DNA of 64,000 bases, from positions 53,456 through 117,455 of the forward strand of contig CAZDCK010000005.1 in the NCBI GenBank assembly GCA_964503965.1, written 5' to 3'. Source of the stretch: Eutrophocola sp964503965 (GTDB lineage Bacteria; Pseudomonadota; Gammaproteobacteria; Pseudomonadales; Pseudohongiellaceae). Positions within the stretch are counted from its first letter, which is position 1, and every line of letters starts with the position of its first letter. Below, in pieces: positions 44,739 through 53,486 of this stretch. The notes under the pieces were generated by a model. The model saw only the letters and a list, made by a program, of their open reading frames with translations, had not been told where the DNA came from and did not search any database. Made by a program: the position numbers and the translations under genes.

Positions 44739-45587
44739 TTATCCAGGTTTCTCCAGGAAACCCTGTATGAGGGTTGCTACTGACTCCACATCGCCATCAA
44801 GGTGTTGGTGATGTCCGCCCGGCAGCATTTCAAGCTGGATATCGCGGACCAGGGCTGCCCGACGTTCTATTACTTCTTCCGCAAATACCGCTTCAGTTGA
44901 GCCTAGAACCAGGACCGGGCATTCAATAGCTTGTAGAAAAACCGCTACCTGTTCTTCGGTCAGGCTCAGCAGGCTTTTTCGGGTAAGGCGCTGGTCATGG
45001 CCCCAGTACCAGTATCCCTCTGCTTCCCTTATCCCTCTTTTACCCAGCAATTCTGCCGCCTTTGTTGAAACACCGACTCTGGCCCTGGCATTTACCGCCG
45101 CCTCGTATGAAGGATATTGACCCGCCTTCCTCAGGGGCTTGTCCACTCGTTGCGACAGTGCCTTTTGCATCTGCGGAATCATCTCACCAGTCCCGGTCGC
45201 AATCGCTCCCAGTACATCCAGCAGAACCAGTTTCCCAAGTCTTTGTGGAAACAGACCCGCCAGCAGGCTTGCTATACCACCGCCCATGGAATGGCCTATC
45301 AGGGTAAACCTGTCAAGTTCCATGGCATTGGCAACCTGCATCACTTCCGTACAGTATGACCACAATGAATATTCAGCCCCAGCACCACGATTTTCCGACA
45401 GACCATGTCCGGGCATATCCGGAGCGATCCAGTAATAATCAGGGAAATATGGGGCCAGGCAATCAAAAGTAGCCGCATTGTCCAACCATCCATGTAAAGC
45501 GAGTACTGGTGGCTTGTCGGCATGCCCCCAGGTCTTGACTGCTACCGACAGGTTTCCGACTTTTACAGTCAGTTCATTGGTTGTCAT
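44739..45587 (-). CDS. Alpha/beta hydrolase
   Basis: 282 aa alpha/beta-hydrolase fold, cytosolic. Seen: oxyanion region LALHGWLDNAATFD, nucleophile elbow GHSMGGG with S100, an acid in VLVLGSTEAVF, and the terminal histidine in LPGGHHQHLDGD. Family members include esterases and thioesterases; the substrate cannot be inferred. It lies 19 bp downstream of sixA on the same strand. Confidence 0.88.
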   Translation of the reverse strand: MTTNELTVKVGNLSVAVKTWGHADKPPVLALHGWLDNAATFDCLAPYFPDYYWIAPDMPGHGLSENRGAGAEYSLWSYCTEVMQVANAMELDRFTLIGHSMGGGIASLLAGLFPQRLGKLVLLDVLGAIATGTGEMIPQMQKALSQRVDKPLRKAGQYPSYEAAVNARARVGVSTKAAELLGKRGIREAEGYWYWGHDQRLTRKSLLSLTEEQVAVFLQAIECPVLVLGSTEAVFAEEVIERRAALVRDIQLEMLPGGHHQHLDGDVESVATLIQGFLEKPG

Positions 45588-45606
45588 GGAAATATCAGTT
45601 GTTCAG

Positions 45607-46095
45607 TCAGGAAATATGGCCCAAGACAGCATCAGGTTCCAGAATAAATGGGCATGAGCCCATCCCGAGGCCCATTATGTCGAATTGGATGCAGGCCAGG
45701 TTGCCTGTATCCAGAATATGCATACGGTCCACATTTCCATGAGTCATCAAGGCGAGTAGTTCTGAAAGAATTGGGTTATGGCTGACCAGCAGGATATTTT
45801 CGCTGCTACTCTTATCTAGAAACGCCATCAGCTGGGAAGCCCTTTTATTCGCACTGAGCTCTTCAATAGTCGTGATCTGCGGTGCATTAAAGGTCTGTTC
45901 AAGGAAAATGCTGGCTGTCTGCTGTGCCCTAAGTGCCGGACTCACATAGCAACTGTCTATGGAGAGATTACGGCTGGCGAATTGACGTGCGACATTGATA
46001 ACTTCCTGTCTGCCCGCTTCGGTCAATGCTCTGAGAGTATCTCCGGTGCCCGAGGCTGGCTCGGCCTCACCATGCCGCAAAAGATATAAATTCAT
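45607..46095 (-). CDS. sixA: Phosphohistidine phosphatase SixA
   Basis: 162 aa histidine-phosphatase fold. The phosphate-accepting histidine is H8 in LLRHGEAEP, with DTLRALTEAGRQEV, an S-P-A-L-R-A-Q-Q-T motif, and the second catalytic histidine in LLVSHNPILSELL. SixA removes phosphate from histidine-phosphotransfer proteins such as ArcB HPt or PtsO-type carriers. Length and motifs match the SixA family well. Confidence 0.9.
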   Translation of the reverse strand: MNLYLLRHGEAEPASGTGDTLRALTEAGRQEVINVARQFASRNLSIDSCYVSPALRAQQTASIFLEQTFNAPQITTIEELSANKRASQLMAFLDKSSSENILLVSHNPILSELLALMTHGNVDRMHILDTGNLACIQFDIMGLGMGSCPFILEPDAVLGHIS

Positions 46096-46158
46096 CAGTA
46101 AACACTACTCGGCAGTTACAGGAATGCAGGCTTCATCAATTCAATAATATAGTGGATA

Positions 46159-46743
46159 TCAGTTGTTTTGCAGGTCGGAACCCGGTTTTTCCTTGTCTTC
46201 GGAGCTCTCTGACTCATTGGTCTCCTCTATTTCACCTGTACCTTCTGTAAAACTTATATCCCGGAAAACATCATCTTCGGTTTCTCCCGGGGTGGGAGTC
46301 CCGGCATTACCGGTACTCTCAGCAGTAGTGTCAACAGCGGGTTCTTCAGGATCCGGTAAGACCTGGCTTTCTGCCGGCTCATCCTCGACAGATTCACTGG
46401 ACCGGGGAGTGGTTGCCGCGTGCTCCTCGCCCGGAAATCCGCTGCCCTCATTAAATGGCCAGGGACGATCATTGGTCTCGTACACCAGGTAGTTCAACAA
46501 TTCATGAAAATACGTTGCCACCCGTGTACCCACAGTACGCAGGTTTTCGTTATCTCTGCCGGTAATCAGGCTGATCAGTACCTGCGCAATAATGACGACA
46601 GTCAAAACAATCGTCAGCAGCCAGCAGGTTACCGCGTAAAACGCCATGTAGAGGATTCTGATCCACTGCTTTGGCGACAGGATATTCTGCTTCAGCTCTT
46701 CAGCCCTGTCATCCTGCATACCGTTATTTTCGTTCTGACTCAT
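46159..46743 (-). CDS. DUF4389 membrane protein
   Basis: 194 aa. N-terminal amphipathic segment (LSPKQWIRILYMAFYAV), two membrane helices (about 30-52 and 53-65), the DUF4389 signature NLRTVGTRVATYFHELLNYL followed by TNDRPWPFNE, and a disordered Glu/Ser/Pro-rich tail of roughly 85 residues. The function of the family is unknown. It sits 36 bp from gpsA on the same strand, an arrangement common in gammaproteobacteria. Confidence 0.85.
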   Translation of the reverse strand: MSQNENNGMQDDRAEELKQNILSPKQWIRILYMAFYAVTCWLLTIVLTVVIIAQVLISLITGRDNENLRTVGTRVATYFHELLNYLVYETNDRPWPFNEGSGFPGEEHAATTPRSSESVEDEPAESQVLPDPEEPAVDTTAESTGNAGTPTPGETEDDVFRDISFTEGTGEIEETNESESSEDKEKPGSDLQNN

Positions 46744-46779
46744 TGGAACATCTCCTATCGGGAATTCCGTATGGGAATT

Positions 46780-47805
46780 TCAGCCCTTTAATCCGCCAAC
46801 GGCGTATTCAACATCGAGCCCGTGCTCTTCGAGCATTAAGGAATTGATTATATGGTCAACCGTCTGATTGTTGTAGACAATTTCGTAAAGTCCATTCACC
46901 AGTGGCATTTTCACATCCAGTTCAACCGCCTTCTCCCTGACCTGCTTGAGTGTATTCACCCCTTCTGCCACCTGGTCCATTTCACTGATAACCAGTTCTA
47001 TATCCTTACCTTCACCCAGGGCCTTGCCCACGCGGAAATTTCGGGACAGGGGTGAAGAACAGGTTACAATCAGATCCCCCACACCGGACAGTCCCAGGAA
47101 TGTCATCGGGTCTGCTCCCAGTGCCACGCCAAATCTGGCCATTTCCGTGAGACTCCTGGTCACCAGCATCGCATTGGTGTTGTGTCCCATCCCCATGGAC
47201 TCGGCAAGCCCGGCTATAATCGCATAAATATTCTTCAACGATCCGCCAAGTTCCACGCCCAGCATGTCATTATTGGAATACACCCGAAAGGAATCAGACC
47301 GCAATACATTCTGCACTTCATCCACAACCATCGGATCCTTGCTGGCAACGACAGCTCCGGTGGGGCTGCTGATAGCTATCTCTTTGGCAAGGTTCGGGCC
47401 GCTAAGCACAGCAATATGCCTGTTGCTGGTTTCCTCAGCAAGAATCTGGCTCATGAGTGCAAATGTTTTCGCTTCAATTCCCTTCGTTAGACTGACCAGG
47501 ATCATATCCTGATGCAGTAGTGGTCTCACCTGCCTGACAACGTCACGAAAACTGCCCGATGGGACCGCCACGAAAATGAGATCCACATCCCGGACAGCCT
47601 CTTCCAGGTCATCTGTGGCTACCACGTCTTTATGCAGCTTATAGCCTGGCAGGTAATTGATATTTTCATGGAGGGTATTGAGTGACGCTACCTGGTCAGC
47701 ATCGCGCATCCACAGCAGGGTTTTGTGCCTGTTATTGGCAATAATATTTGCGATAACAGTGCCAAAGCTGCCACCGCCCAGCACGGCCACATTTTTTACT
47801 GACAT
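46780..47805 (-). CDS. gpsA: Glycerol-3-phosphate dehydrogenase [NAD(P)+]
   Basis: 341 aa from the ATG at 47805. It supplies sn-glycerol 3-phosphate for phospholipid synthesis. Seen: the dinucleotide fold AVLGGGSFGTVIANIIANN, SLTKGIEAKTF, LSGPNLAKEI, the catalytic lysine in GSLKNIYAIIAGL and the FLGLSGVGDLIVTCSS block. A frame extension to 47913 is open but gives 36 unconserved residues, so the inner ATG was taken. It is divergent from cysE across 186 bp. Confidence 0.96.
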   Translation of the reverse strand: MSVKNVAVLGGGSFGTVIANIIANNRHKTLLWMRDADQVASLNTLHENINYLPGYKLHKDVVATDDLEEAVRDVDLIFVAVPSGSFRDVVRQVRPLLHQDMILVSLTKGIEAKTFALMSQILAEETSNRHIAVLSGPNLAKEIAISSPTGAVVASKDPMVVDEVQNVLRSDSFRVYSNNDMLGVELGGSLKNIYAIIAGLAESMGMGHNTNAMLVTRSLTEMARFGVALGADPMTFLGLSGVGDLIVTCSSPLSRNFRVGKALGEGKDIELVISEMDQVAEGVNTLKQVREKAVELDVKMPLVNGLYEIVYNNQTVDHIINSLMLEEHGLDVEYAVGGLKG

Positions 47806-47991
47806 AATCCGGACTCTCTGCTTGCTGTGTGCAGGGAATATCCAGCCCCTTGCACCAAGCGCGGAAAGATAACAGCTTAGGCAAGGCAACTCCAGCAAGC
47901 ACTGCAATACCATTTATCCGCGGCCTGCAGGTTTGCTAGCTCCAGGGACATGCTATAGAATCGCAAGCCCTTCAAAACCTAAGTCAACGTC

Positions 47992-48774
47992 ATGGAAAAC
48001 AATCTCTGGGACACAATTCGTCAGGAGGTCAGTGAGCAGTTGCTGAGTGAACCGGATCTCGGTGGTTACCTGAGTAAACGGATTCTACAGCATGATGATC
48101 TGATGGCGGCCATCAGTGACCTGCTTGCAGGAAAACTTTCTACTGAAGAGATGCCAGCTGCCAGCCTGAAAACAGTCTTCAATGAAGCGCTGCGCTCTGA
48201 TCCGGCCCTAGCCGAGTCCATGACCACTGACCTGCTAACTATCCGGGAACGTGATCCAGCCGTGAAAAGTTATTCCACAGCCCTGCTTTATTTTAAGGGC
48301 TTTCAGGCTCTGCAATGCTACAGGGTTGCTCACTGGCTGTGGGGGCAGGAACGCTTTGGTATGGCACTGTATCTGCAAAGTCAGGTATCCGAGGTGTTTG
48401 GTGTAGACATTCACCCTGCCGCCAAAATAGGACGCGGTGTTCTCTTTGACCATGCCACGGGAATCGTCATTGGTGAAACCTGTGTACTGGAAGACAATAT
48501 CTCCATTTTCCAGGGGGTAACCCTGGGAGGCAGTGGCAAGGAGTCCGGAGACCGTCATCCCAAGGTTAGAACGGGCGTGCTTATTGGTGCCGGCGCAAAT
48601 GTTCTGGGCAATGTCACCATCGGAGAAGGTGCGTGGATCGGCGCAGGCTCTGTGGTGCTGAGTGATGTGGAAGCCCACACCACCGTGGTGGGCGTACCTG
48701 CCAAGGTCGTTGGACGTCCCCGTAGTGAATTTCCCGCCCTGGATGTCGACCACAGTCTCAACGGAAAGGACTGA
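47992..48774 (+). CDS. cysE: Serine O-acetyltransferase
   Basis: 260 aa. It makes O-acetylserine, the carbon skeleton for cysteine. The N-terminal helical domain (about 1-135) is followed by the left-handed hexapeptide beta-helix: VDIHPAAKIGRGVLFDHATG, IVIGETCVLEDNISIFQGVT, LGGSGKESGDRHPKVRTGV. It has the short C-terminal tail typical of the 260-270-aa CysE type. The stop TGA is followed, in the same frame, by a hydrolase that lacks a normal start codon. Confidence 0.96.
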   Translation: MENNLWDTIRQEVSEQLLSEPDLGGYLSKRILQHDDLMAAISDLLAGKLSTEEMPAASLKTVFNEALRSDPALAESMTTDLLTIRERDPAVKSYSTALLYFKGFQALQCYRVAHWLWGQERFGMALYLQSQVSEVFGVDIHPAAKIGRGVLFDHATGIVIGETCVLEDNISIFQGVTLGGSGKESGDRHPKVRTGVLIGAGANVLGNVTIGEGAWIGAGSVVLSDVEAHTTVVGVPAKVVGRPRSEFPALDVDHSLNGKD

Positions 48775-48777
48775 CTC

Positions 48778-49512
48778 CTGTCATCTCCTGCCCTTGTTCT
48801 GGTCCATGGTGCATGGCACTGTGCTGACTGCTGGTCAGAACTGCTCACTTACCTGGAAAAACACGGCATGGAGATTCATACACCGGACCTGCCGGGGCAT
48901 GGCAGTAACCCTCTGGACTTGTCTGAAATTTCCCTGAAACGCTACGTTAGCTCACTGGCCGGATTTATTCAGCAATTGCAAAAACCAGTAGGCCTCGTGG
49001 GACACAGTATGGCCGGCATGGTGATATCCCAGGTGGCAGAGCTAATCCCCGAATCCATAGAGCGGCTCGTATATCTGGCGGCATACCTGCCACGAAACGG
49101 CCAAAGCCTCTTTGATCTGATTGAATCAAATCATGCAACGGGTGTGACGGCCCCGGTGGAAACGGTAATGACCATGACAGCGGATAAACGCCAGTGTGGT
49201 ATTCCGGCGGACCGGATAGCATCCCTTTTCTACAATCGCTGCCCATCGGAAATCATCCCGAAGACTTTTCCTAAACAGGCTACCCTGCCTCTGTCAGGCA
49301 AGGTCCGTTTGTCCGGGAGCCGGTTCGGTAAACTGCCAAAATCCTATATCTGCTGCCTTGATGATTGTGTGATTCCAATTGCTCATCAACGTTACATGCT
49401 CACGCAGCAATCCTGTGATGAGATGATTCAACTGGATGCAGACCACAGTCCATTCCTGTCATGCCCTGAGGTATTAGCGGCCATCCTTGGCACCATGGTC
49501 AAAACGTCATAA
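48778..49512 (+). CDS. Alpha/beta hydrolase with probable CTG start
   Basis: 244 aa if read from CTG at 48778. The N-terminal strand and oxyanion loop ALVLVHGAWHCADCW, needed for the fold, lie upstream of the first ATG (48868, residue 31). Seen further on: nucleophile S77 in VGHSMAGMVISQ, the acid in CLDDCVIPIA and the histidine in ADHSPFLSCPEV, so the catalytic set is complete. AAGGA, seven bases before the CTG and inside the end of cysE, is a fitting ribosome-binding site. It is in the same frame as cysE, separated by TGA and one CTC. The relatives are esterase/salicylate-esterase-like; the substrate is unknown. Confidence 0.75.
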   Translation: MSSPALVLVHGAWHCADCWSELLTYLEKHGMEIHTPDLPGHGSNPLDLSEISLKRYVSSLAGFIQQLQKPVGLVGHSMAGMVISQVAELIPESIERLVYLAAYLPRNGQSLFDLIESNHATGVTAPVETVMTMTADKRQCGIPADRIASLFYNRCPSEIIPKTFPKQATLPLSGKVRLSGSRFGKLPKSYICCLDDCVIPIAHQRYMLTQQSCDEMIQLDADHSPFLSCPEVLAAILGTMVKTS

Positions 49513-49540
49513 ATTACGCCCCTCCTGGCAGGACGCAGTA

Positions 49541-50566
49541 CTAGATCAGGCAAATTTCCCCAAGATAACCGCCACCACCACAGTAAGATGAGTCCTGTAG
49601 TTGCATACGAATACCGTCGGGGTCAGTGAAATAGACCTCCGGGGTTCCTCCCTCTACCCCACCACGAGCTGGCATCCTGAGGCTGATATAGTACATTAAC
49701 GGACCAAGTGCTCTGTCGTTCTGTGCTGTCAATCCGGCCTCGCCAAGCAGCTCGAGAATGTCATCCACGATGAAGTCGTCCATATTAAAACTGGCGTGAT
49801 GAATGTTTGCCGGTGCATTTTCCGCTCCGGAAAAAGGGCCAGCGTACATCACAAACTGCTTGCCATCACCAATCCCGTTTACCGGCGCCCCGGGTCCCTG
49901 GTAGGCCTGGATTTCAAGACCAAAAAACTCCTTGTAAAACTGATTAGCCCCCGCACCATCATTTACAAACGACGTGAAATGATTGATTTCACCCAGCGCC
50001 ATCAGGCCAGGCCCGGGGTTCTCAGGGAGCGTGCACTGGTTTCCCAGTGGACCACTACCACCACACCATGACGCATCGGAAAGTCTGACAATCAGACCTC
50101 GCGCATCGGAAAAATACAACTCATCTGTATCTCCCCGCTTTCTTACCCAGGTAGTCATGGCATTGTCCAGGCCAGGTAAGGCTATATCAGGCGGGGAAAT
50201 CTCGGTGAATCCCCTCCCCCTGAGGATTGATAACTGGGTCTGCAGGTCATAATCGGGTACCGAATAGCCTAGTTCCGTGATAGCCGGGTCTTCTCCACGC
50301 CCTGCTGGCCTGATTGCCATGGTCTGGAGACTTTCACCGATTTGAAGAATCACCCTGTCCTGATTTCTTGAAATCACCGGGAGACCAAATACCCGCTGGT
50401 AAAACCCCACCGAGCGATCAACATCACGGACACGGATCTCGAAATAATTGAGTTTATCGACCCTGATATTACTGCTCGCAGGCTCTGCCGAGCGACAAGA
50501 AGGTAAAAGGAAGGCCCCCAGGGCACCAGCAAGGGTTTTATGCAGAAAATGACGGCGGTTCGGCAT
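49541..50566 (-). CDS. Exported VOC-superfamily protein with two glyoxalase-like domains
   Basis: 341 aa. The N-terminus MPNRRHFLHKTLAGALGAFL has a twin-arginine-like pattern and ends in LLPSC, a possible lipobox, so the protein may be an exported lipoprotein. Two VOC repeats follow: about 38-175 (YFEIRVRDVDRSVGFYQRVF) and about 190-335 (INHFTSFVNDGAGANQFYKE). Both end in similar blocks: SDARGLIVRLSDASWCGGSG and FTDPDGIRMQLQDSSYCGGG. VOC proteins are metal-dependent lyases, dioxygenases or binding proteins; which one is not visible. Export of a VOC protein is uncommon. Confidence 0.8.
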   Translation of the reverse strand: MPNRRHFLHKTLAGALGAFLLPSCRSAEPASSNIRVDKLNYFEIRVRDVDRSVGFYQRVFGLPVISRNQDRVILQIGESLQTMAIRPAGRGEDPAITELGYSVPDYDLQTQLSILRGRGFTEISPPDIALPGLDNAMTTWVRKRGDTDELYFSDARGLIVRLSDASWCGGSGPLGNQCTLPENPGPGLMALGEINHFTSFVNDGAGANQFYKEFFGLEIQAYQGPGAPVNGIGDGKQFVMYAGPFSGAENAPANIHHASFNMDDFIVDDILELLGEAGLTAQNDRALGPLMYYISLRMPARGGVEGGTPEVYFTDPDGIRMQLQDSSYCGGGGYLGEICLI

Positions 50567-50804
50567 GCGTATTCATCCTGTGAAGCAATCAGTTCGAGTA
50601 ATATACTGACTCGATCATGCCTTAACCCGTCAGGCCAGTCCAGCGTTGAGATTGCAAGTCGTCCCGGTGTTACTGATAGTAAAATCGGAACATGGCAAGC
50701 CCCCTATTATTTAGGTCAGGGCAGGTCAATCTTCACTATGCTTGCACAGTTGTCCACAATAATCACTTCCTGTGATAGCGCAGACCATGCATAAATAGGA
50801 TACG

Positions 50805-50825
50805 GGTTTCTCACACGAAGAAACC
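50805..50825 (+). promoter_or_regulatory. 5' leader hairpin before the secreted lectin-like gene
   Basis: GGTTTCT and AGAAACC form a 7-bp stem with a 7-nt loop, ending 21 bases before the ATG and leaving the AAAGGGGA ribosome-binding site exposed. It could be an mRNA-stabilising 5' structure; that is inference. Confidence 0.35.
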
Positions 50826-50846
50826 ATCAACTTAAAGGGGATTAAC

Positions 50847-51497
50847 ATGACTTTGAAAAAACTCACCATTGCCGGTGCCCTTGTAGCATTAGCAGCACCC
50901 GTTTTTGCCCAGCCTGGCGGCCAGGGGGATCAAGACACCAGTATGAGTTTCTTTATTACCAGTCGCGGTTTGGGGGACGGAGCCAATCTTGGTGGACTTG
51001 CTGGCGCCGATGCCCATTGTGCAGCACTGGCTGAAGATGCTGGCGTCAGTGGCAAAACCTGGCGTGCCTACCTGAGCACCACAGGGCCATCCGGTGTCTA
51101 TGCAAGGGACAGAATTGGCAATGGGCCCTGGTTCAATGCCAATGGAGAGCTGGTTGCACGTAGTCTTACCGACCTGCACTACAGCAATACCAATGTGACC
51201 AAACAACGGGCCTTGACCGAGAATGGTGACATGGTTAATGGTGTCGGGGACAACCCGAACATGCATGACATTCTAACGGGTAGCAATCCGGACGGCACCG
51301 CTTCTGATTTAACCTGTAACAACTGGACAAGCAACACAGATCAGTCACGGGCTATGGTTGGACACTTTGATCGTGTCGGTGGTGGTCCCCTGGCAGAATC
51401 CTGGAATGCCACTCATCCATCCCGAGGCTGTAGTCAGGAACAGTTGCAAGCTTCAGGCGGCAATGGTTTCTTTTATTGCTTCGCTACGGGGGAATAA
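50847..51497 (+). CDS. Secreted protein with endostatin/C-type-lectin-like fold
   Basis: 216 aa with a typical signal peptide (about 1-21, ending VFA-QP). The mature part follows the pattern of a family of exported environmental-bacterial proteins: NLGGLAGADAHCAALAEDAG, KTWRAYLSTTGPS, IGNGPWFNANGELVA, LTENGDMVNG, HDILTGSNPDGTA, CNNWTSNTD and a terminal GNGFFYCFATGE. The four or so cysteines probably form disulphides. The ligand is unknown; the similarity to collagen XV/XVIII endostatin-like folds is by pattern recall only. A strong AAAGGGGA ribosome-binding site precedes the ATG, and a perfect terminator follows. Confidence 0.75.
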   Translation: MTLKKLTIAGALVALAAPVFAQPGGQGDQDTSMSFFITSRGLGDGANLGGLAGADAHCAALAEDAGVSGKTWRAYLSTTGPSGVYARDRIGNGPWFNANGELVARSLTDLHYSNTNVTKQRALTENGDMVNGVGDNPNMHDILTGSNPDGTASDLTCNNWTSNTDQSRAMVGHFDRVGGGPLAESWNATHPSRGCSQEQLQASGGNGFFYCFATGE

Positions 51498-51507
51498 ATC
51501 CAGCCCG

Positions 51508-51537
51508 AAAAAAGGCGCCAAATAGGCGCCTTTTTTT
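51508..51537. terminator. Terminator after the secreted lectin-like gene
   Basis: GGCGCC (51514-51519), loop AAATA, GGCGCC (51525-51530), flanked by six A and seven T that extend the stem. It is a symmetric intrinsic terminator just after the stop at 51497, before argS. Confidence 0.92.
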
Positions 51538-51646
51538 ATGCAGGCAGCGAGAATGCTGGCCCTGATATTTTATCCCCAGAACATTCTGATTACTCATCAA
51601 CTTTGGTGTAAAATGCCCGACTTTTGACAGCGGGCTCAACGCTTTT

Positions 51647-53374
51647 ATGAATCTCAAGAAACTCCTGGACAGTCGTATTTCACAGGCCCTAACCAAGGTC
51701 TCGGATCTTCCTGATTGTGATGCACTGATCAATTATGCTCGCGAAGAAAAGTTCGGTGATTATCAGGCCAATGGCGTCATGGGGCTGGCCAAGAAACTGA
51801 AACGTAATCCCAGGGAGATTGGCGAAGAAGTGATTGCCGCCATGGACCTTGGCGACATCGCTGATAAGATAGAACTGGCAGGCCCAGGTTTTATTAATAT
51901 CTTTATATCTACTGAGTACCTGTCTGCACGTCTCAATGAACTTCTCAATACCGATTCGCTTGCTGACAAGACTTCCTCACCCCAGACAGTGGTTATCGAT
52001 TACTCTTCCCCCAACCTGGCCAAGGAGATGCATGTCGGTCATTTACGTGGGACGATTATCGGGGATGCCCTGACACGGGTTTTTGAATATCTCGGCCACA
52101 AGGTCATCCGCCAGAACCATTTTGGTGACTGGGGTACTCAGTTTGGCATGCTGATTACCTGGATGCAGGAACTGAAGGATAAAGAAACAAACCTGGGCAA
52201 TGAACTCGCAGACCTGGAAGTGTTTTACCGTCATGCGAAAGAAAAATTTGACAGTGATCCTGAGTTTGCCAAAGCCAGCCGCGATAATGTTGTCAGATTG
52301 CAGGCCGGTGATGAGGAATGTCTGGCTCTCTGGCAGGACTTCATCAAGGTGTCTGTCTCACACTGCCAGAACCTCTATGAGAAACTTGGCATCACATTGG
52401 GTGCAGATGATATACGCCCCGAAAGCTTTTATAACGACAAGCTTGCTGGAGTAATACAAACACTGGAAGAAAAGCAGTTACTCACTGAATCTGACGGCGC
52501 CAGATGTGTATTTCTTGATGAATTCACCAACAAGGAAGGTGACCCACTGCCTACAATCATCCAGAAATCCGATGGTGGCTATCTCTATGCCACCACAGAC
52601 CTGGCTGCTATCGAATACCGCAATCATGAACTACATGCGAACCGCATACTTTATGTCGTAGATGCCCGCCAGAGCCTCCACTTTCAACAGGTTTTTCGTG
52701 TTGCTGAGCTGGCCGGATTCACCACTGGCCAGTGCTCCCTGGAGCATCTTTCCTATGGCACTATGATGGGAAGTGATGGAAAACCCTTCAAGACCCGTAC
52801 CGGCGGTACAGTCAAGCTGATGGATCTAATGGAAGAAAGTGTTCGTCGTGCTTTGGATGTGGTGACAGAGAAAAATCCTGATCTTGAAGAAGCTGAGCGC
52901 CAGAACATTGCCGGCATTGTGGGTATTGCTGCCATCAAGTATTTTGAATTGAGCAAAAATCGCAACAGTGACTATATCTTTGACTGGGATACGATGCTTT
53001 CCTTTGATGGCAATACCGCACCGTACTTGCTTTATGCCTATGCCAGGATTCGCAGTATTTTCCGAAAACAGGAAGCCCAATCAGGCCAGACCTATCATAT
53101 CCAAATACACGAGAAGGCGGAAAAGGTACTGGCCCTGAAGCTTCTGCAGTTTTCCGAAGTCATTGAGCAGGTGGCCCAGGACTGCTTTCCAAACCAGCTA
53201 TGCCTGTACCTTTATGAACTGGCTGGTATCTACATGCATTTCTATGAAGTCTGTCCTGTTCTCAAGGCAGAGCCTGAGATCAGGAATTCCAGGCTCGGTT
53301 TCTGTCACCTGACTGCATCCACCATAAGCCAGGGCCTTGATTTACTGGGTATTAATACACTTGAACAGATGTAA
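51647..53374 (+). CDS. argS: Arginyl-tRNA synthetase
   Basis: 575 aa class I synthetase. The HIGH motif reads H129-V-G-H132 in SSPNLAKEMHVGHLRGTIIG. The KMSK-equivalent region is GSDGKPFKTRTGGTVKL. The N-terminal Arg-tRNA-synthetase additional domain (residues 1-100) and the C-terminal anticodon-binding domain (about 455-575, ending in the family-typical GLDLLGI.. and a final Met) are complete. A TGGTGTAAAAT extended -10-like sequence lies about 40 bases upstream of the ATG. Confidence 0.97.
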   Translation: MNLKKLLDSRISQALTKVSDLPDCDALINYAREEKFGDYQANGVMGLAKKLKRNPREIGEEVIAAMDLGDIADKIELAGPGFINIFISTEYLSARLNELLNTDSLADKTSSPQTVVIDYSSPNLAKEMHVGHLRGTIIGDALTRVFEYLGHKVIRQNHFGDWGTQFGMLITWMQELKDKETNLGNELADLEVFYRHAKEKFDSDPEFAKASRDNVVRLQAGDEECLALWQDFIKVSVSHCQNLYEKLGITLGADDIRPESFYNDKLAGVIQTLEEKQLLTESDGARCVFLDEFTNKEGDPLPTIIQKSDGGYLYATTDLAAIEYRNHELHANRILYVVDARQSLHFQQVFRVAELAGFTTGQCSLEHLSYGTMMGSDGKPFKTRTGGTVKLMDLMEESVRRALDVVTEKNPDLEEAERQNIAGIVGIAAIKYFELSKNRNSDYIFDWDTMLSFDGNTAPYLLYAYARIRSIFRKQEAQSGQTYHIQIHEKAEKVLALKLLQFSEVIEQVAQDCFPNQLCLYLYELAGIYMHFYEVCPVLKAEPEIRNSRLGFCHLTASTISQGLDLLGINTLEQM

Positions 53375-53388
53375 GCGAGCAAGCATGT

Positions 53389-53397
53389 TGCTATAAT
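53389..53397 (+). promoter_or_regulatory. Extended -10 promoter of icd
   Basis: TGCTATAAT: a perfect -10 hexamer (TATAAT, 53392-53397) with the extended TGn element directly before it, starting 15 bases after the argS stop. No good -35 is present at 16-18 bp, which fits an extended -10 promoter. It would give a leader of about 80 nt before icd. Confidence 0.65.
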
Positions 53398-53486
53398 TCG
53401 CCGCGCATAATGCCTGTGCTTCCCCGATTGCAGGACAGGCTCAAAATAAAATAAATCAGTAGTCAACAATATTTCCCAGGTACCGC

